A DNA stretch of 64,000 bases, taken from the NCBI GenBank assembly GCA_046349615.1, contig JAXMBZ010000013.1, positions 1 through 64,000 of the forward strand. The letters are read 5' to 3'. A model generated the notes under the pieces. The model saw only the letters and a program-made list of their open reading frames with translations, searched no databases and was not told the DNA's origin. Each line of letters starts with the position of its first letter. Within the stretch, counting starts at the first letter, position 1. Below, in pieces: positions 1 to 8,963 of the stretch. The position numbers and the translations under genes are program-made. The DNA is from JADJNY01 sp046349615 (GTDB taxonomy: Bacteria > Planctomycetota > UBA1135 > GCA-002686595).

Positions 1-138
1 GGTCCCCCCGCGGCAGCGAGGCGTCAAGTTCGCTCGCCGTCCATCCTCCTCGACTGGACCGAGCACGGCACTCGTTCAGCGCCACCAGGCTGCGCTTCAG
101 GCGCGCGCACCAGCGCGGCAACGCGACCTCGCAGGAAT

Positions 139-226
139 ACGGTGCCAAAGCACTTCTTCACCAGCTTGCCGGTCGCGCGGGGGAATACGGTGCCAGAGCA
201 CTTTTCACCACGTAGCCCGTCACGCT
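139..226 (+). repeat. Two direct copies of a ~44-bp repeat
   Basis: Two adjacent copies begin at about 139 and 183. Both read GAATACGGTGCC(A)RAGCACTT followed by TTCACCA and then a partly conserved GCC.GTC.CG tail. I see no convincing gene in 1-391; the open frames here are short and have no recognisable product. The repeat looks like a dispersed intergenic element, and a more decayed version may lie near 966-980 (AAAACGGTGCC). Confidence 0.6.
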
Positions 227-394
227 CACGCGCTCCGATGAGAGCTCCCGGAGCATCGCTCTCCACGGATCTCCTTTTAGCTTCGCTTCCAGCGCACGGA
301 CGAGCCGCGCGGCGCGTCAGAAACGGAGGACGGTCGAGGAGCGCGCTCCTGCGGCCGTGCTATCCGGTGACAAAGTGCTCTGGCACCGTATTCA
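183..394. repeat. MITE-like segment bounded by inverted repeats
   Basis: The 20-mer AATACGGTGCCAGAGCACTT at about 184-203 recurs as its exact reverse complement at about 374-393. Weaker similarity continues inward (TTCACC..GTAGC against GTCACCGGATAGC). The enclosed 212 bp has no gene. No target-site duplication is obvious. It could be a small non-autonomous element, a bidirectional REP pair, or simply two inverted repeat copies. It lies just downstream of coaD and could act as its terminator. Confidence 0.5.
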
Positions 395-889
395 CCGCCC
401 GAGCTTCTTCGCGAGCGCCCGCGCCACGTTCGCCGGCACGAACGGCGCCGCATCGCCGCCGAGTTCCGCGATCTGGCGCACCAGCGTGCTCGACACGTGC
501 GCGAACTCCGGCGCCGGCACGAAGAAGACCGTGTCGATCCGCGGCAGCATCGCGCGGTTCGTCAGCGCCATCTGCACCTCGAAGTCGAAGTCCGTCCCGC
601 TCCGCACCCCGCGCACGAGCACGTCCGCGCCGAGCTTCTCCGCCGCGTCGACGGAGAGCCCTTCGATCAGCTCGACCTCGACGCCGCCGAACTCCGCGAG
701 CGCTTCCCGCGCGAGCCGCACCCGCTCCTCCGCCGTGAACAGCGTCTTCTTCGCCGCGTTGTGCGCGATCCCGACCGTGACGCGCCCGAAGAGCTGGCGC
801 GCGCGCCGCACGAGGTCGACGTGCCCGAGCGTCAACGGATCGAACGTGCCGGGGAAGAGCGCATGACGCGCGTTCGCGTGGGTCGCCAT
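392..889 (-). CDS. coaD: Phosphopantetheine adenylyltransferase
   Basis: CoaD adenylylates 4'-phosphopantetheine to dephospho-CoA, the fourth step of coenzyme A synthesis, in the cytoplasm. The 165-residue protein matches the usual length of about 160. It has the nucleotidyltransferase signature GTFDPLTLGH at 14-23, with the TxGH motif at 20-23, an RGVRSGTDFDFE block near 93-104 and the ISST-like VSSTLVR at 132-138. The start at 889 is chosen because the family begins a few residues before the FPGTFDP strand; the longer upstream frame is not conserved in character. The gene is divergent from comEC and probably monocistronic. A -10-like hexamer lies 8 nt upstream and there is no clear ribosome binding site, suggesting a leaderless transcript. 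Confidence 0.96.
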   Translation of the reverse strand: MATHANARHALFPGTFDPLTLGHVDLVRRARQLFGRVTVGIAHNAAKKTLFTAEERVRLAREALAEFGGVEVELIEGLSVDAAEKLGADVLVRGVRSGTDFDFEVQMALTNRAMLPRIDTVFFVPAPEFAHVSSTLVRQIAELGGDAAPFVPANVARALAKKLGR

Positions 890-897
890 CGAGAACG

Positions 898-903
898 AGC
901 GTA
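898..903 (-). promoter_or_regulatory. Putative -10 element of coaD
   Basis: On the minus strand TACGCT is preceded by CTGC, giving an extended -10 (TG-N-TACGCT), and is followed by 8 nt and the coaD ATG. The same decamer CTGCTACGCT with the same 8-nt spacing precedes the reductase gene at 11690. No -35 was assigned. Confidence 0.45.
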
Positions 904-1011
904 GCAGACGAGCCGCCGACTTCCCCACTCCCGTCCCCGGCGCCGCGCTCCGCGCGCGATTCCTGCGAGAAAAACGGTGCCCGGCGCCTCCTCGCGACGT
1001 CGAGCGCCGGC

Positions 1012-3791
1012 ATGTGGCCCGCCGCCCCTGGAGCCCCGACCGACGCCGCGCGACCGAGCCCCGGTCCGACGCGCCCGCTGCTCCTCGCGGGGTGCGCCTT
1101 CGTCGCCGCCGCGCTCGTCGACGAACTCGCGTCGCCTCCCCGCGCCGTCTGGTGCGGCGTCGCGCTCGCGGCCTGCGCCGCGTGGCTCTTCCGCCCGCAC
1201 GCGCGCACGGCGCTCGCGCTCCTCGTCGCGCTCGCCGGTCTGCGCGCCGCCCTCGCGCGGCCGGAGGTGGAGCCGTTCGCGCGCGACGCTCCGACACGCG
1301 CGAGTTCGACCCCGCGCCCATCCTCCACGCGGAGCGACGCCCCTCCACGACGCGACCGAGGATCCCTGGCTCGAGCGCGCGCCGATCCCGCGCCGCCCGT
1401 CGACGCCGCGCTCGGTCCCGCGCCGCCCGTCGACGACGCGCTCGGTCCCGCGCCGCGCTTCGTCGTGCCCGAGGGCTCCGTCGCGACCGTGCGCCTCGGC
1501 GCCGAAGGGCGCGACGACGTGCGCCTCGACCTCGTCGAGCTCGGCGTCTCCGTGCGCGCGCCGCGCGGGACCGTCGCGGACGGCGAGCGCATGCGGCTCG
1601 TCGAGCCGCTCCCGCTCGATCCCTGGCCCCGCGGTCCGTTCCCCGGGCCGCAGGAGCGCGCGGGTCGCCTCGCCGCGCCGCCCGACCTCCGCGCGGACGC
1701 CTTCGAGCGCCTCGCGCGCCCTCCCACGCCCGCGTGGGCGCCGCTCTTCCTCCCGCTCGATCTCCTGCGCGACGCGCTCGACCACCGCTCGCGCGGGATC
1801 GCGGACCCGCTCGCGCGCGGCTTCGTGCGCGCGTTCGTGCTCGGCGACGCGGCGGAGCTCCCCGAGGGCGTGCCCGACCTCTTCGTGCGCACGGGCACGT
1901 ACCACGTGCTCGCGATCAGCGGCATGCAGGTCGTGCTCTTCCTCGTGCTCGTCGCGGCGCCGCTCGCGCGGCTCCTCGCGGCCGTCCTCGCGTTCGCGCG
2001 CGTGCGCACGCGGCCCGAGCTGCTCCAGGTCCCCTCGTTCGTCGTCGTCGCGACGGTCGGCGGAGCGGGCGCGCCCGTGCTGCGCTCCGCGCTCGCGTGC
2101 GCGCTGGCCCCGCTCGCGCGTTCCGTGCGCGCCGCGCGTCCGTTCCGCGCGCTCCGCGACGGACGGAGCGCGTTCGTCGGCCGCGCACCCGACCCGCTCT
2201 CGCTCTGGTCGCTCGCGCTCGTGTGCGAGTGCCTCCGCGCGCCGCGCGCGCCGCTCGAGCTCGGCGTGCAGCTCTCCTACGCCGCGACGCTCGGGCTGAT
2301 GCTCGGCACGCGGCGCCTCCGTTCGATGCTCACGCCGCGCGCGCCACGCGACGCGAGCGGGCTCGAGACGCCGCTCCATTCGACCGCGCTCGCGCGCGTG
2401 GGACGCGCCTCTGCGAGCGCGCTCGCCGCGTCGATCGCGGCCGTGCTCGCGACGCTGCCGTTCACGTGGGCGCGCTTCGGCGAGTGGAGCGCGGCGGGGC
2501 TCGTCGCGACGCCGCTCTCCGTGCCGCCGATGGGGCTCTTCCTGCTCGGTGCGTGGGTGCGGCTCGCGTTCCCGTCGCTCGTGCCGGAGGCATGGCTCGC
2601 GTGGCTCGCGCGCGCGCTCGTCGCGCTGCTCGAGCTCGCGGACGCGCTCCCCGGTTCGCCCGCGCCGCTCCCGCCGCGGCCGTTCCTGCTGCTCCTCGCC
2701 GCCGCGGCGCTGCCGTTCGCGGCGTGGACGCTCGCGCGGCGCGGTCGCGCGCGATCGGCGGGTCTCTGCGCGCGCGTCGCGCTCGTCGCGGGCGCTCTCG
2801 CGCTCCTCCCGTGGGCCGCCGCGCCCGCGCGCACGGAGCTCTACGCGCTCGAGGTCGGCCACGGCACCGCCGTGCTCGTGCGCTCGCCGACCGCGGGCAC
2901 GTGGCTCTTCGACGCGGGCTCGCGCGACCGGCCCGACGTCGCGCGCCAGGCGCTCGGGCCCGCGCTCGCCGACTTCGAGACGGGCGCGCTCGCGATCGCG
3001 CTCTCGCACCTGGACCAGGACCACCAGGAGGCGCTCCCCTGGGTCGTCGAGCGCTACGACGTGCGCCTCTGGGCCGGAGCGCTCCCCGCACACCTCCGCG
3101 AGCGGCTTCCGCACACGACGCCGTGCATCGACGTGCGCGCGGGCTTCACGACGCTCGCGAGCGGCGCGACGGAGATCGCGCTCGGGCGCGGGCGTCCGGC
3201 CGAGGGGAACGAGGGCTCGCGCGTGCTCCGCGTGCGCGCGGACGGGCGCACGGCGCTCCTCTGCGGCGACGCGGAGGAGGACGGGCTCTCGGCGCTCCTC
3301 GCGGCCCCGGGCGGCGTCGGGCTGGTCGAGCTCCTGCTCCTGCCCCACCACGGCTCGGAGTGCGAGCCCTTCGCGGCGCTGCTCGCGCGCACGCAGCCCG
3401 TGCGCGTGTGGTGCTCCTCCGCGGGCGCTCCGGCGGTCGCGGAGGAGCTCGATCGGCGCGGTCTCGACTGGCGCGCGACGGGGCTCGACGGCACGCTCGT
3501 GTGGCGGCCGGAGCCGGGCACGGTTCGTGCGGACACGCGCACGGACGCCTCCGCGGGGACGCGCACGGAGACGCGGGGATCCGCGGCGCCGGCCCCCCCG
3601 AGCGAAACCCGCGAGAACGGCGCGCCCGTTCCGCCGAACGAGAATCACGCGGCGCCGCCGAGCGAGCGGCCCGCCGCTCCGAGCCCGGACGCACGCTCCT
3701 CCGCCCGCGAGTCGCAACGGCGCGCGGACGAGTGCGCGCGGCGCCGCCCGACGAACGCACCCCTGCTGCAACCGGAGACGAGAACCGATGA
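1012..3791 (+). CDS. comEC: ComEC/Rec2 DNA-uptake channel
   Basis: This is the inner-membrane channel that passes single-stranded DNA during transformation. An N-terminal hydrophobic region is followed by an OB-like segment and the competence domain with HVLAISGMQ near residue 298-306. Several membrane helices follow, then a C-terminal metallo-beta-lactamase-like domain with SHLDQDHQ near 664 and LPHHGS near 776. The end is uncertain. The frame used by these domains has no stop until 5739 and would run through the next two genes. Third-position G/C in that frame stays high to about 3780 and then falls. A TGA at 3789-3791, one frame over, would overlap the next ATG (ATGA). I place the end there, assuming a single-base indel or frameshift around 3750-3788. 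A 30-bp tandem duplication lies near 1390-1449. Confidence 0.85.
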
Positions 3792-5287
3792 ACGCGCCCG
3801 CGCACCTCCCGTGGATCCTCTGCCTCGCGTTGCCGGGCCCGTTCGCGCTCGGCGCGGGAGCGACCGAGGCGGAGTGCGCGAGTCTCTCGACTCGAAGGCC
3901 GCCCGCCTCCGAAGCCGCGGACGCGGGCGACGCATCGAGCGCGCGCGGCGCGGCGAATTCCGCGGGCACGGCGAGCCCGACCCGCGGTCACGACGAAGAC
4001 GCGCCGCGACACGTGCTCCTCCTCGCGCGCGGCGGCGTGCTGCGCGGGCCCGCGGTGCGCACGGAGCACGGCTACGACGTCCGCACGCGCGACGGCTGGC
4101 GCTCGGTTCCGACGGCGGAGCTCGCGCGCGTGCGGCTCGAACGCGACGCGCTCGCGGAGTACGCGCGCCTCGCGCGCGGGCTCGAGCGCGACGACCCCGT
4201 GCGCCGGCTCGCGCTCGCGACGTGGCTCGCGGACGAAGGGCTCGCGCCCGAACTCCTGCGCGAACTCGACCTCGTGCTCGCGGCGCGGCCGGACGACGAG
4301 CGAGCTCGCGCGCTGCTCGCGTCGCCCGCGCTCGCCGATGCGCTGCCCGAGCGCGGCGCGGACGCGCGGCGCGAGCTCGAGCGGGCGTTCCGCGAGTCCG
4401 CGCGCGCGACGCCCGCGCTGCGCGAGCTCTGGATCCGCCGCGCGGGCGAGGCCGGCGACGCGCTCGCTCGCGAACGTGCACTCGTGCCTTCGAGCGCGAC
4501 GGGCGCCACGGGCACGACGAGTGGGACGAATGCGACGGGCGTGACGGGCGGGACGAATGCGACGGGCTCGACGGGCGCGACGTGTCCAGCCGACGCGGCG
4601 AACGCGACGAAGGACGACCCGCTCGTCGCCCTCGCGCGGCGCGAGCTCGCGCAGGGCGTCGACGCGCGCCGCGCGAACGCCGCGCGCGTGCTCCGACGCC
4701 TGCGTCCGGGCGCCGCGACCGACGCGCTCCTTCCGCTCGCGCTCGCCGATCGTTCGCGCGTCGCGCGCGACGAAGCGCGCCTCGCCCTGCGCGACGCGCG
4801 CTCGGCCGAGCTCGCGCGCACGCTCGCGAGCGACGTCGACGCCGCCGCGTTGAAGCAGCGCATCGGCGCGATCGACACGCTCGGCGTGATGCAGCAGTCC
4901 GCCGCGCTCCCGGCGCTCGTCGCGCACCTCGCGAGTCTCTCGGCGCCGCCCGCCGCGGGCGCGGGCGGCGGCGGCGGGATCCCGCGCTCGCACCTCTCCG
5001 TGCGCCGGCAGGTCGCGTACACGCAGGACTACGACGTCGAGATCGCGCAGGCCGCCTCGATCGCCGACCCCGTGATCGGCTACGCGGAGGAAGGCGTCGT
5101 GCTCGACGTCGCGGCGGCGACGTGGCAGCTCCCGGTCGTGCTCGAGTACGAGCGCGCGATCACGTGCCGCGCGCTCGCGCGCATCGTCGGCGACGGAGCG
5201 CGGCGCAAGCCCGCCGACTGGCTCGCGTGGTGGGAACGGCGCCGCGCCGAGCTCGACTCGCGCGGCGCGACGAACGGCGGACGCTGA
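3788..5287 (+). CDS. Secreted HEAT-like repeat protein of unknown function
   Basis: The 499-residue protein has a weak N-terminal signal-like hydrophobic stretch at about 8-25. An alanine-, arginine- and leucine-rich helical body follows (about 75-230). Residues about 235-265 form an unusual linker with threonine every third residue in (A/V/S)-T-G triplets. HEAT or PBS-lyase-like helices follow at about 275-360, and the C-terminal region (380-499) includes the stretch RQVAYTQDYDVEIAQA. The ATG overlaps the presumed comEC stop, so the two may be co-translated. HEAT-type proteins usually serve as protein-binding scaffolds; no enzyme motif is visible and no specific function is assigned. The family is inferred from helical periodicity rather than from a diagnostic motif. 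Confidence 0.75.
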   Translation: MNAPAHLPWILCLALPGPFALGAGATEAECASLSTRRPPASEAADAGDASSARGAANSAGTASPTRGHDEDAPRHVLLLARGGVLRGPAVRTEHGYDVRTRDGWRSVPTAELARVRLERDALAEYARLARGLERDDPVRRLALATWLADEGLAPELLRELDLVLAARPDDERARALLASPALADALPERGADARRELERAFRESARATPALRELWIRRAGEAGDALARERALVPSSATGATGTTSGTNATGVTGGTNATGSTGATCPADAANATKDDPLVALARRELAQGVDARRANAARVLRRLRPGAATDALLPLALADRSRVARDEARLALRDARSAELARTLASDVDAAALKQRIGAIDTLGVMQQSAALPALVAHLASLSAPPAAGAGGGGGIPRSHLSVRRQVAYTQDYDVEIAQAASIADPVIGYAEEGVVLDVAAATWQLPVVLEYERAITCRALARIVGDGARRKPADWLAWWERRRAELDSRGATNGGR

Positions 5288-5303
5288 CGCGCCCCGCGCG
5301 GGC

Positions 5304-5696
5304 TCAGAGCCGCGCCTGGATCTTCTCGAAGATCTTCTGCGAGAGCGCTTCGTCGCCGAACGCGCCGACGCGGATCGAGAGCGCGCACGTGCTCTCCGTC
5401 TGCCGCTTGATCGTGATCACGACTTCCTTGTCGAGCGCCGTGCGGCCCGTGACCTTGCCGTCGATCTCGGTCGAGCTCGACTTCACTTCCTTGATGTCGA
5501 GGTCGCGCAGCCCGCGCTCGGCCGCGAGCGCCGCCTTCTGCGGGCTCGCGTCGACGGTCGCCTGGAACTCGCCGCGGTACCACGCGTACCCGGCGGCTCC
5601 GCCCGCGGCCGCGGCGGCGACGATGCAGCCGGACGCGGCGAACGGGACGACGGCGAGCGTGAGGAGGACGATGGAACGGCGCAGGGTGGCGGACAT
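5304..5696 (-). CDS. DUF3568-type lipoprotein
   Basis: This 130-residue predicted lipoprotein has a signal peptide and the lipobox ASGC with Cys24, followed by an alanine/glycine segment and GYAWYRGEFQ. The rest is a compact alpha/beta domain of the kind collected as DUF3568, with the pattern ATVDASPQKAALAAERGLRDL and a strand-rich region ending in ALSQKIFEKIQARL. Function is unknown; related small lipoproteins sit in the cell envelope. The gene is convergent with the HEAT protein, only 16 bp away. A TAGAGT hexamer 36 nt upstream of the ATG is a plausible -10. The family call rests on overall pattern and length. Confidence 0.75.
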   Translation of the reverse strand: MSATLRRSIVLLTLAVVPFAASGCIVAAAAAGGAAGYAWYRGEFQATVDASPQKAALAAERGLRDLDIKEVKSSSTEIDGKVTGRTALDKEVVITIKRQTESTCALSIRVGAFGDEALSQKIFEKIQARL

Positions 5697-5732
5697 GGCG
5701 GTGGACCTCGAGGCGCGGAGCGCGCGGGGCGC

Positions 5733-5738
5733 ACTCTA
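5733..5738 (-). promoter_or_regulatory. Putative -10 element of the DUF3568 lipoprotein
   Basis: TAGAGT on the minus strand, 36 nt before the ATG at 5696, fits the TA-N3-T pattern seen before several genes in this window. No -35 was assigned. Confidence 0.3.
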
Positions 5739-5767
5739 GTGCCCGACGGGGCCCGACCGCCAGCCTC

Positions 5768-7324
5768 TCACGTCGCGGCCGCGGTCTGCGGCACGCCGAA
5801 GCGCGACTCGAGCAGGCCCTTGAAGCCCTGGAGCGCGGTCCGCTGCAGGTAGAACTGCACGCCGCGCAGTCCGCCGAGCTCCTCCCCGCCGCCCGCGCGA
5901 CCGGGGCCGCCGTGCAGCATCCACGGGAGCGCCATGCCGGGCGCGAGCGCCTGCTCGACCGACTTGTCGTTGCCGATCCAGATGCGGCCGGTCCACGGCG
6001 CGGCGGCGAGCACGTAGGCCTCGACCCACGCATCGTCGTTCGAGTAGCAGCTCGACACGAGCCCGCCCGCGCCGAACGCGACGACGCGCGCGGCCTCGAG
6101 CGCGTCGCCCGAGTACGGGACGATCGTCGCGCACGGGCCGAACACCTCGTCCTGGTGCACGACGGACGGCGACGCGTCCTTCGCGACGAGCAGCGTCGGC
6201 GCGAGGTAGAAGCCCTTCGGATGGAGCGGCTTGGGCCCGCCGGTCGCCGTCTCCGCGACGGTCTGGAGGCGCTCGATGCCCTTGCGCACGTCGTCGAACT
6301 GCGCGCGCGACGCGACGGGACCCATGCGCGAGGTGCTCTCGGCCGGGTTGCCGACCGGGATGCGCGCGAGCTCGGCCTTCAGGTCGGCGACGACCTCGGC
6401 GACGCGCTCCTTCGGCACGAGGATGCGGCGCACCGCGGTGCACTTCTGCCCCGTCTTCTGCGTCATGTCGAGCACGACGTTGGCGAGGAACGCGTTGTAC
6501 GTCGAGCCGCCGGCCTCGACGTCGGGCGCGAGCACGGCCGCGTTGAGCGAGTCGGCCTCGATGTTCACGCGCACGTTGTGCTTCACGAGGTTCGGCGTCG
6601 CCTTGAGCTTCGCGCCCGTCGCGGACGAGCCCGTGAACGCGAGGCAGTCCATCGGTCCGAGGTGGTCGAGCAGGTCGCCCGTCGAGCCCGCGACGAACTG
6701 GTACGCGCCGGCGGGGAGCCCGCCCTTCTCGACGATCAGCTGCGCGATGCGCCACGCGAGCAGCGCGGTCGGCGTGCCGGGCTTCTCGATCACCGGCGTG
6801 CCCGCGAGCAGCGCGCACGACATCTTCTCGAGCATCCCCCACGCGGGGAAGTTGAACGCGTTGACGTGCACGGCGACGCCGGGGCGCGAGGTCCACACGT
6901 GCTGGCCCCAGAAGCGCGCGGTGCGGCCGAGTTGGAGCCCTTCGCCGTCGACGAGGTACGGCTTCGGCGGGAGCTTCGCCGCGAGCTGCGCGTAGGCCAT
7001 CAGCGTGCCCGTCGCGCCGTCGATGTCGAACTTCGCGTCGCCGCGCGTCGTTCCGCCGTTCTGCACGGAGACGGTGATCAGCTCCTCGCGCTGCGCGTGG
7101 ATCGCGGCGGAGAGCGCTTCGAGGAGCTTGCCGCGCTCGGCGAACGAGAGCTTCTGGAGCGCGGGCACGCCGTGCTCGCGCGCGTGGCGCACGACGGCGC
7201 CGAAGTCGATCCCGCCGGAGCGCACCTCGGCGATCGCCTCCTCGGTGTGCGGGTCGTGGAGTTGGATCGGGGCGGCGGTGCCGGTGTGCCACCGGCCGAG
7301 GACGTGGCTCTGGAGGGTCTGCAT
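5768..7324 (-). CDS. PaaZ/BoxD-type CoA-semialdehyde dehydrogenase
   Basis: An NAD(P)-dependent aldehyde dehydrogenase of the subgroup acting on ring-cleavage CoA semialdehydes in aerobic phenylacetate (PaaZ) or benzoyl-CoA (BoxD) breakdown. Over 518 residues it shows NAFNFPAWG at 155-163, FTGSSATG at 230-237, the general-base Glu256 in VNIEADSLN and the nucleophile Cys295 in TGQKCTAVRR. TGQKCTA is typical of this subgroup. The MaoC-like hydratase half of full PaaZ is absent, so BoxD-like 3,4-dehydroadipyl-CoA semialdehyde dehydrogenase is the nearest guess. No other box or paa gene is nearby, so the substrate remains open. The start at 7324 gives the usual N-terminus. Confidence 0.85.
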   Translation of the reverse strand: MQTLQSHVLGRWHTGTAAPIQLHDPHTEEAIAEVRSGGIDFGAVVRHAREHGVPALQKLSFAERGKLLEALSAAIHAQREELITVSVQNGGTTRGDAKFDIDGATGTLMAYAQLAAKLPPKPYLVDGEGLQLGRTARFWGQHVWTSRPGVAVHVNAFNFPAWGMLEKMSCALLAGTPVIEKPGTPTALLAWRIAQLIVEKGGLPAGAYQFVAGSTGDLLDHLGPMDCLAFTGSSATGAKLKATPNLVKHNVRVNIEADSLNAAVLAPDVEAGGSTYNAFLANVVLDMTQKTGQKCTAVRRILVPKERVAEVVADLKAELARIPVGNPAESTSRMGPVASRAQFDDVRKGIERLQTVAETATGGPKPLHPKGFYLAPTLLVAKDASPSVVHQDEVFGPCATIVPYSGDALEAARVVAFGAGGLVSSCYSNDDAWVEAYVLAAAPWTGRIWIGNDKSVEQALAPGMALPWMLHGGPGRAGGGEELGGLRGVQFYLQRTALQGFKGLLESRFGVPQTAAAT

Positions 7325-7351
7325 GGGGATCTCGCGCGGTTTGGGGCGGCT

Positions 7352-7357
7352 ACTCTA
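7352..7357 (-). promoter_or_regulatory. Putative -10 element of the aldehyde dehydrogenase
   Basis: TAGAGT lies 27 nt upstream of the ATG at 7324 on the minus strand. The same AT-richer patch, GGCTACTCTACGG, could also serve the divergent gene at 7530. Confidence 0.3.
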
Positions 7358-7529
7358 CGGACCCGCGGGGGTCCCGGCGAGCCCGGCGAGTGCTCCCTGG
7401 GCCGCGAGTTCGCGCGCGGACGAGAAGTCGAGCAGAATGCCGGCGCGCGCCGAGCGCAGGGAGCGCCGCGCGGGCCGTTCGAGCGGCCCGCGCGCTCGTC
7501 CCCGCCCCCGCTCCGAGAAGGAAGTCCCC

Positions 7530-8204
7530 ATGCTGGCCGCCCTCCACGTTCCGATGTTCGGGTTCACGTGCCTCGCGTTCCTGATGGTCTGCGTCGTGCT
7601 CGCCGTCGCGGTGCTGCTCGTCTTCAAGAGCGGCGAGAAAGGCACGACGAAGCTCGGCGGTTTCGCGGGCTGCATGATCGGCCTCGGGCTCGTCGGCATC
7701 GCCGGGATCATGGCGCTCGGCACCGCCGCGGTGATGGTGACGAACGCGTGGAACGAGGCCGTGCGGCGCGGGCCGGTGAAGTCCTTCGAGTTCCACTTCG
7801 ACGACGGCTCGAGGATGCACGGCTCGGAGTCGGAGCGCGCGAAACGCGAGCCCGCGGAGCCGGGGAGCGAGCTCTCGGGCGACGATCACGAGGACGGCGC
7901 GGAGCTCGGGGGCGGGATGGACGCGCCGCCGCCGGGCCGCGGTCGAATCGAGCTCGTCGTGCTCCTGCGCAACGAAAACGCGGCGAAGCAGGTGACCGAC
8001 TGGGTGCGCGAACACCTCGAGACGGACTTCCAGTCGGAGTGGGACACGGTGACGAACGACGAAGGCACGTTCACGCGCATCACGTTCCGCGCGGACGTCG
8101 ACGCGAGCGAGCTCGAGCGCGTGCGGGCGGACTTGAAGCGCGACCTCGCGGGCTTCGAGCTCCCGAGCGGCGGCAAGATCGAGCTGCGCGAGCCGACGCG
8201 CTAG
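7530..8204 (+). CDS. Small two-helix membrane protein, unknown function
   Basis: I do not recognise this 224-residue protein. Two hydrophobic helices span about 8-33 and 43-71. A highly charged, acidic linker (about 95-130) follows. The C-terminal domain (about 138-224) looks alpha/beta, with strands such as RIELVVLLRN and a final GGKIELREPTR. The helices probably place the soluble domain on one face of the inner membrane. The start at 7530 has a purine-rich GAGAAGGAAG just upstream, and codon bias begins there. It is followed by the repeat island and has no obvious partner. Confidence 0.75.
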   Translation: MLAALHVPMFGFTCLAFLMVCVVLAVAVLLVFKSGEKGTTKLGGFAGCMIGLGLVGIAGIMALGTAAVMVTNAWNEAVRRGPVKSFEFHFDDGSRMHGSESERAKREPAEPGSELSGDDHEDGAELGGGMDAPPPGRGRIELVVLLRNENAAKQVTDWVREHLETDFQSEWDTVTNDEGTFTRITFRADVDASELERVRADLKRDLAGFELPSGGKIELREPTR

Positions 8205-8292
8205 GGCGACACGGGGGCGCGCTCTGGGGGCCTTCGTACCGCATCGGCGGGGCGACGCGTCGAGTTGGTTTTGGAGTTGGAGCGGGTGCGAT

Positions 8293-8500
8293 GTCGGCGT
8301 GTCGTCGTCTCGTCGTCTCGTCGTCTCGTCGTCTCGTCGTCTCGGCGTCTCGGCGTCTCGGCGTCTCGGCGTGTCGGCGTGTCGGCGTCTCGTCGTGTCG
8401 TCGTGTCGTCGTGTCGTCGTGTCGTCGTGTCGTCGTGTCGGCGTGTCGGCGTGTCGGCGTGTCGTCGTGTCGGCGTGTCGGCGTGTCGGCGTGTCGGCGT
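8293..8500. repeat. Period-8 satellite, 26 copies
   Basis: There are exactly 26 head-to-tail octamers of the form (C/G)TCG(T/G)CGT. Variants occur in runs: CTCGTCGT, then CTCGGCGT, GTCGGCGT, GTCGTCGT and GTCGGCGT again. That pattern is expected from slippage and local homogenisation. Because 8 is not a multiple of 3 and the unit makes no stop, all frames read open here on both strands; these frames are not genes. No gene is supported between 8205 and 9305. Confidence 0.95.
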
Positions 8501-8541
8501 TCGAAGTGTCGGCGACCGGCGTCCGGCGTCCGGCGTCCGGC

Positions 8542-8699
8542 GTTCGGAGTGTCGGCGTTCGGAGTGCCGGCGGTCGGAGTGCCGGCGTGTCGGCGTTCGG
8601 AGTGTCGGCGTTCGGTGTGTCGGCGTTCGGAGTGTCGGCGTTCGGAGTGTCGGCGTTCGGAGTGCCGGCGGTCGGAGTGCCGGCGTTCGGCGTGTCGTC
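8542..8699. repeat. Period-15 satellite, about 10 copies
   Basis: The 15-bp unit GTTCGGAGTGTCGGC and variants (GGTCGGAGTGCCGGC, GTTCGGTGTGTCGGC) repeat about ten times, interrupted once by an 8-bp GTGTCGGC at about 8587-8594. A short period-7 run (GTCCGGC, three copies) at about 8521-8541 joins it to the period-8 block. The shared GTCGGC core suggests that one satellite grew out of the other. Confidence 0.9.
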
Positions 8700-8810
8700 G
8701 CGTGCACGGGCGTGAGTCGAGGGGTGGGCCGAGACGTGACTCGATGAGAGCCCAGTGGGGCAGTGGCTCGGGGTCGTGCCAGAGCCATCGCGATACGGGA
8801 TTGGCCCGAG

Positions 8811-8963
8811 CGCTCGGGTCGTAGCGCTCGGGTCGTAGCGCTCGGGTCGTAGCTCTCGGGTCGTAGCTCTCGGGTCGTAGCGCTCGGGTCGGAGCGCTCG
8901 GGCCGGAGCCCTCGGGTCGTAGCGCTCGAGTCGGGACCCTCGGGCGAAGCGCTCGGGCCGGAA
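8811..8963. repeat. Period-14 satellite, about 11 copies
   Basis: The 14-bp unit CGCTCGGGTCGTAG repeats about eleven times with increasing divergence toward the right (CGCTCGGGCCGGAG, CGCTCGAGTCGGGA). About 110 bp of unique sequence separates it from the period-15 block. The rest of the gap to 9305 shows nothing I can name. Confidence 0.9.

Noticed and set aside
832..3969. Long minus-strand frame opposite comEC
   Set aside because: Shadow of a GC-rich coding gene: low-complexity Arg/Glu-rich product with no domain, while the plus-strand frame has clear ComEC motifs.
5768..7324. Full-length bifunctional PaaZ
   Set aside because: The protein stops at 518 residues and has only the dehydrogenase half; no MaoC-like hydratase domain follows.
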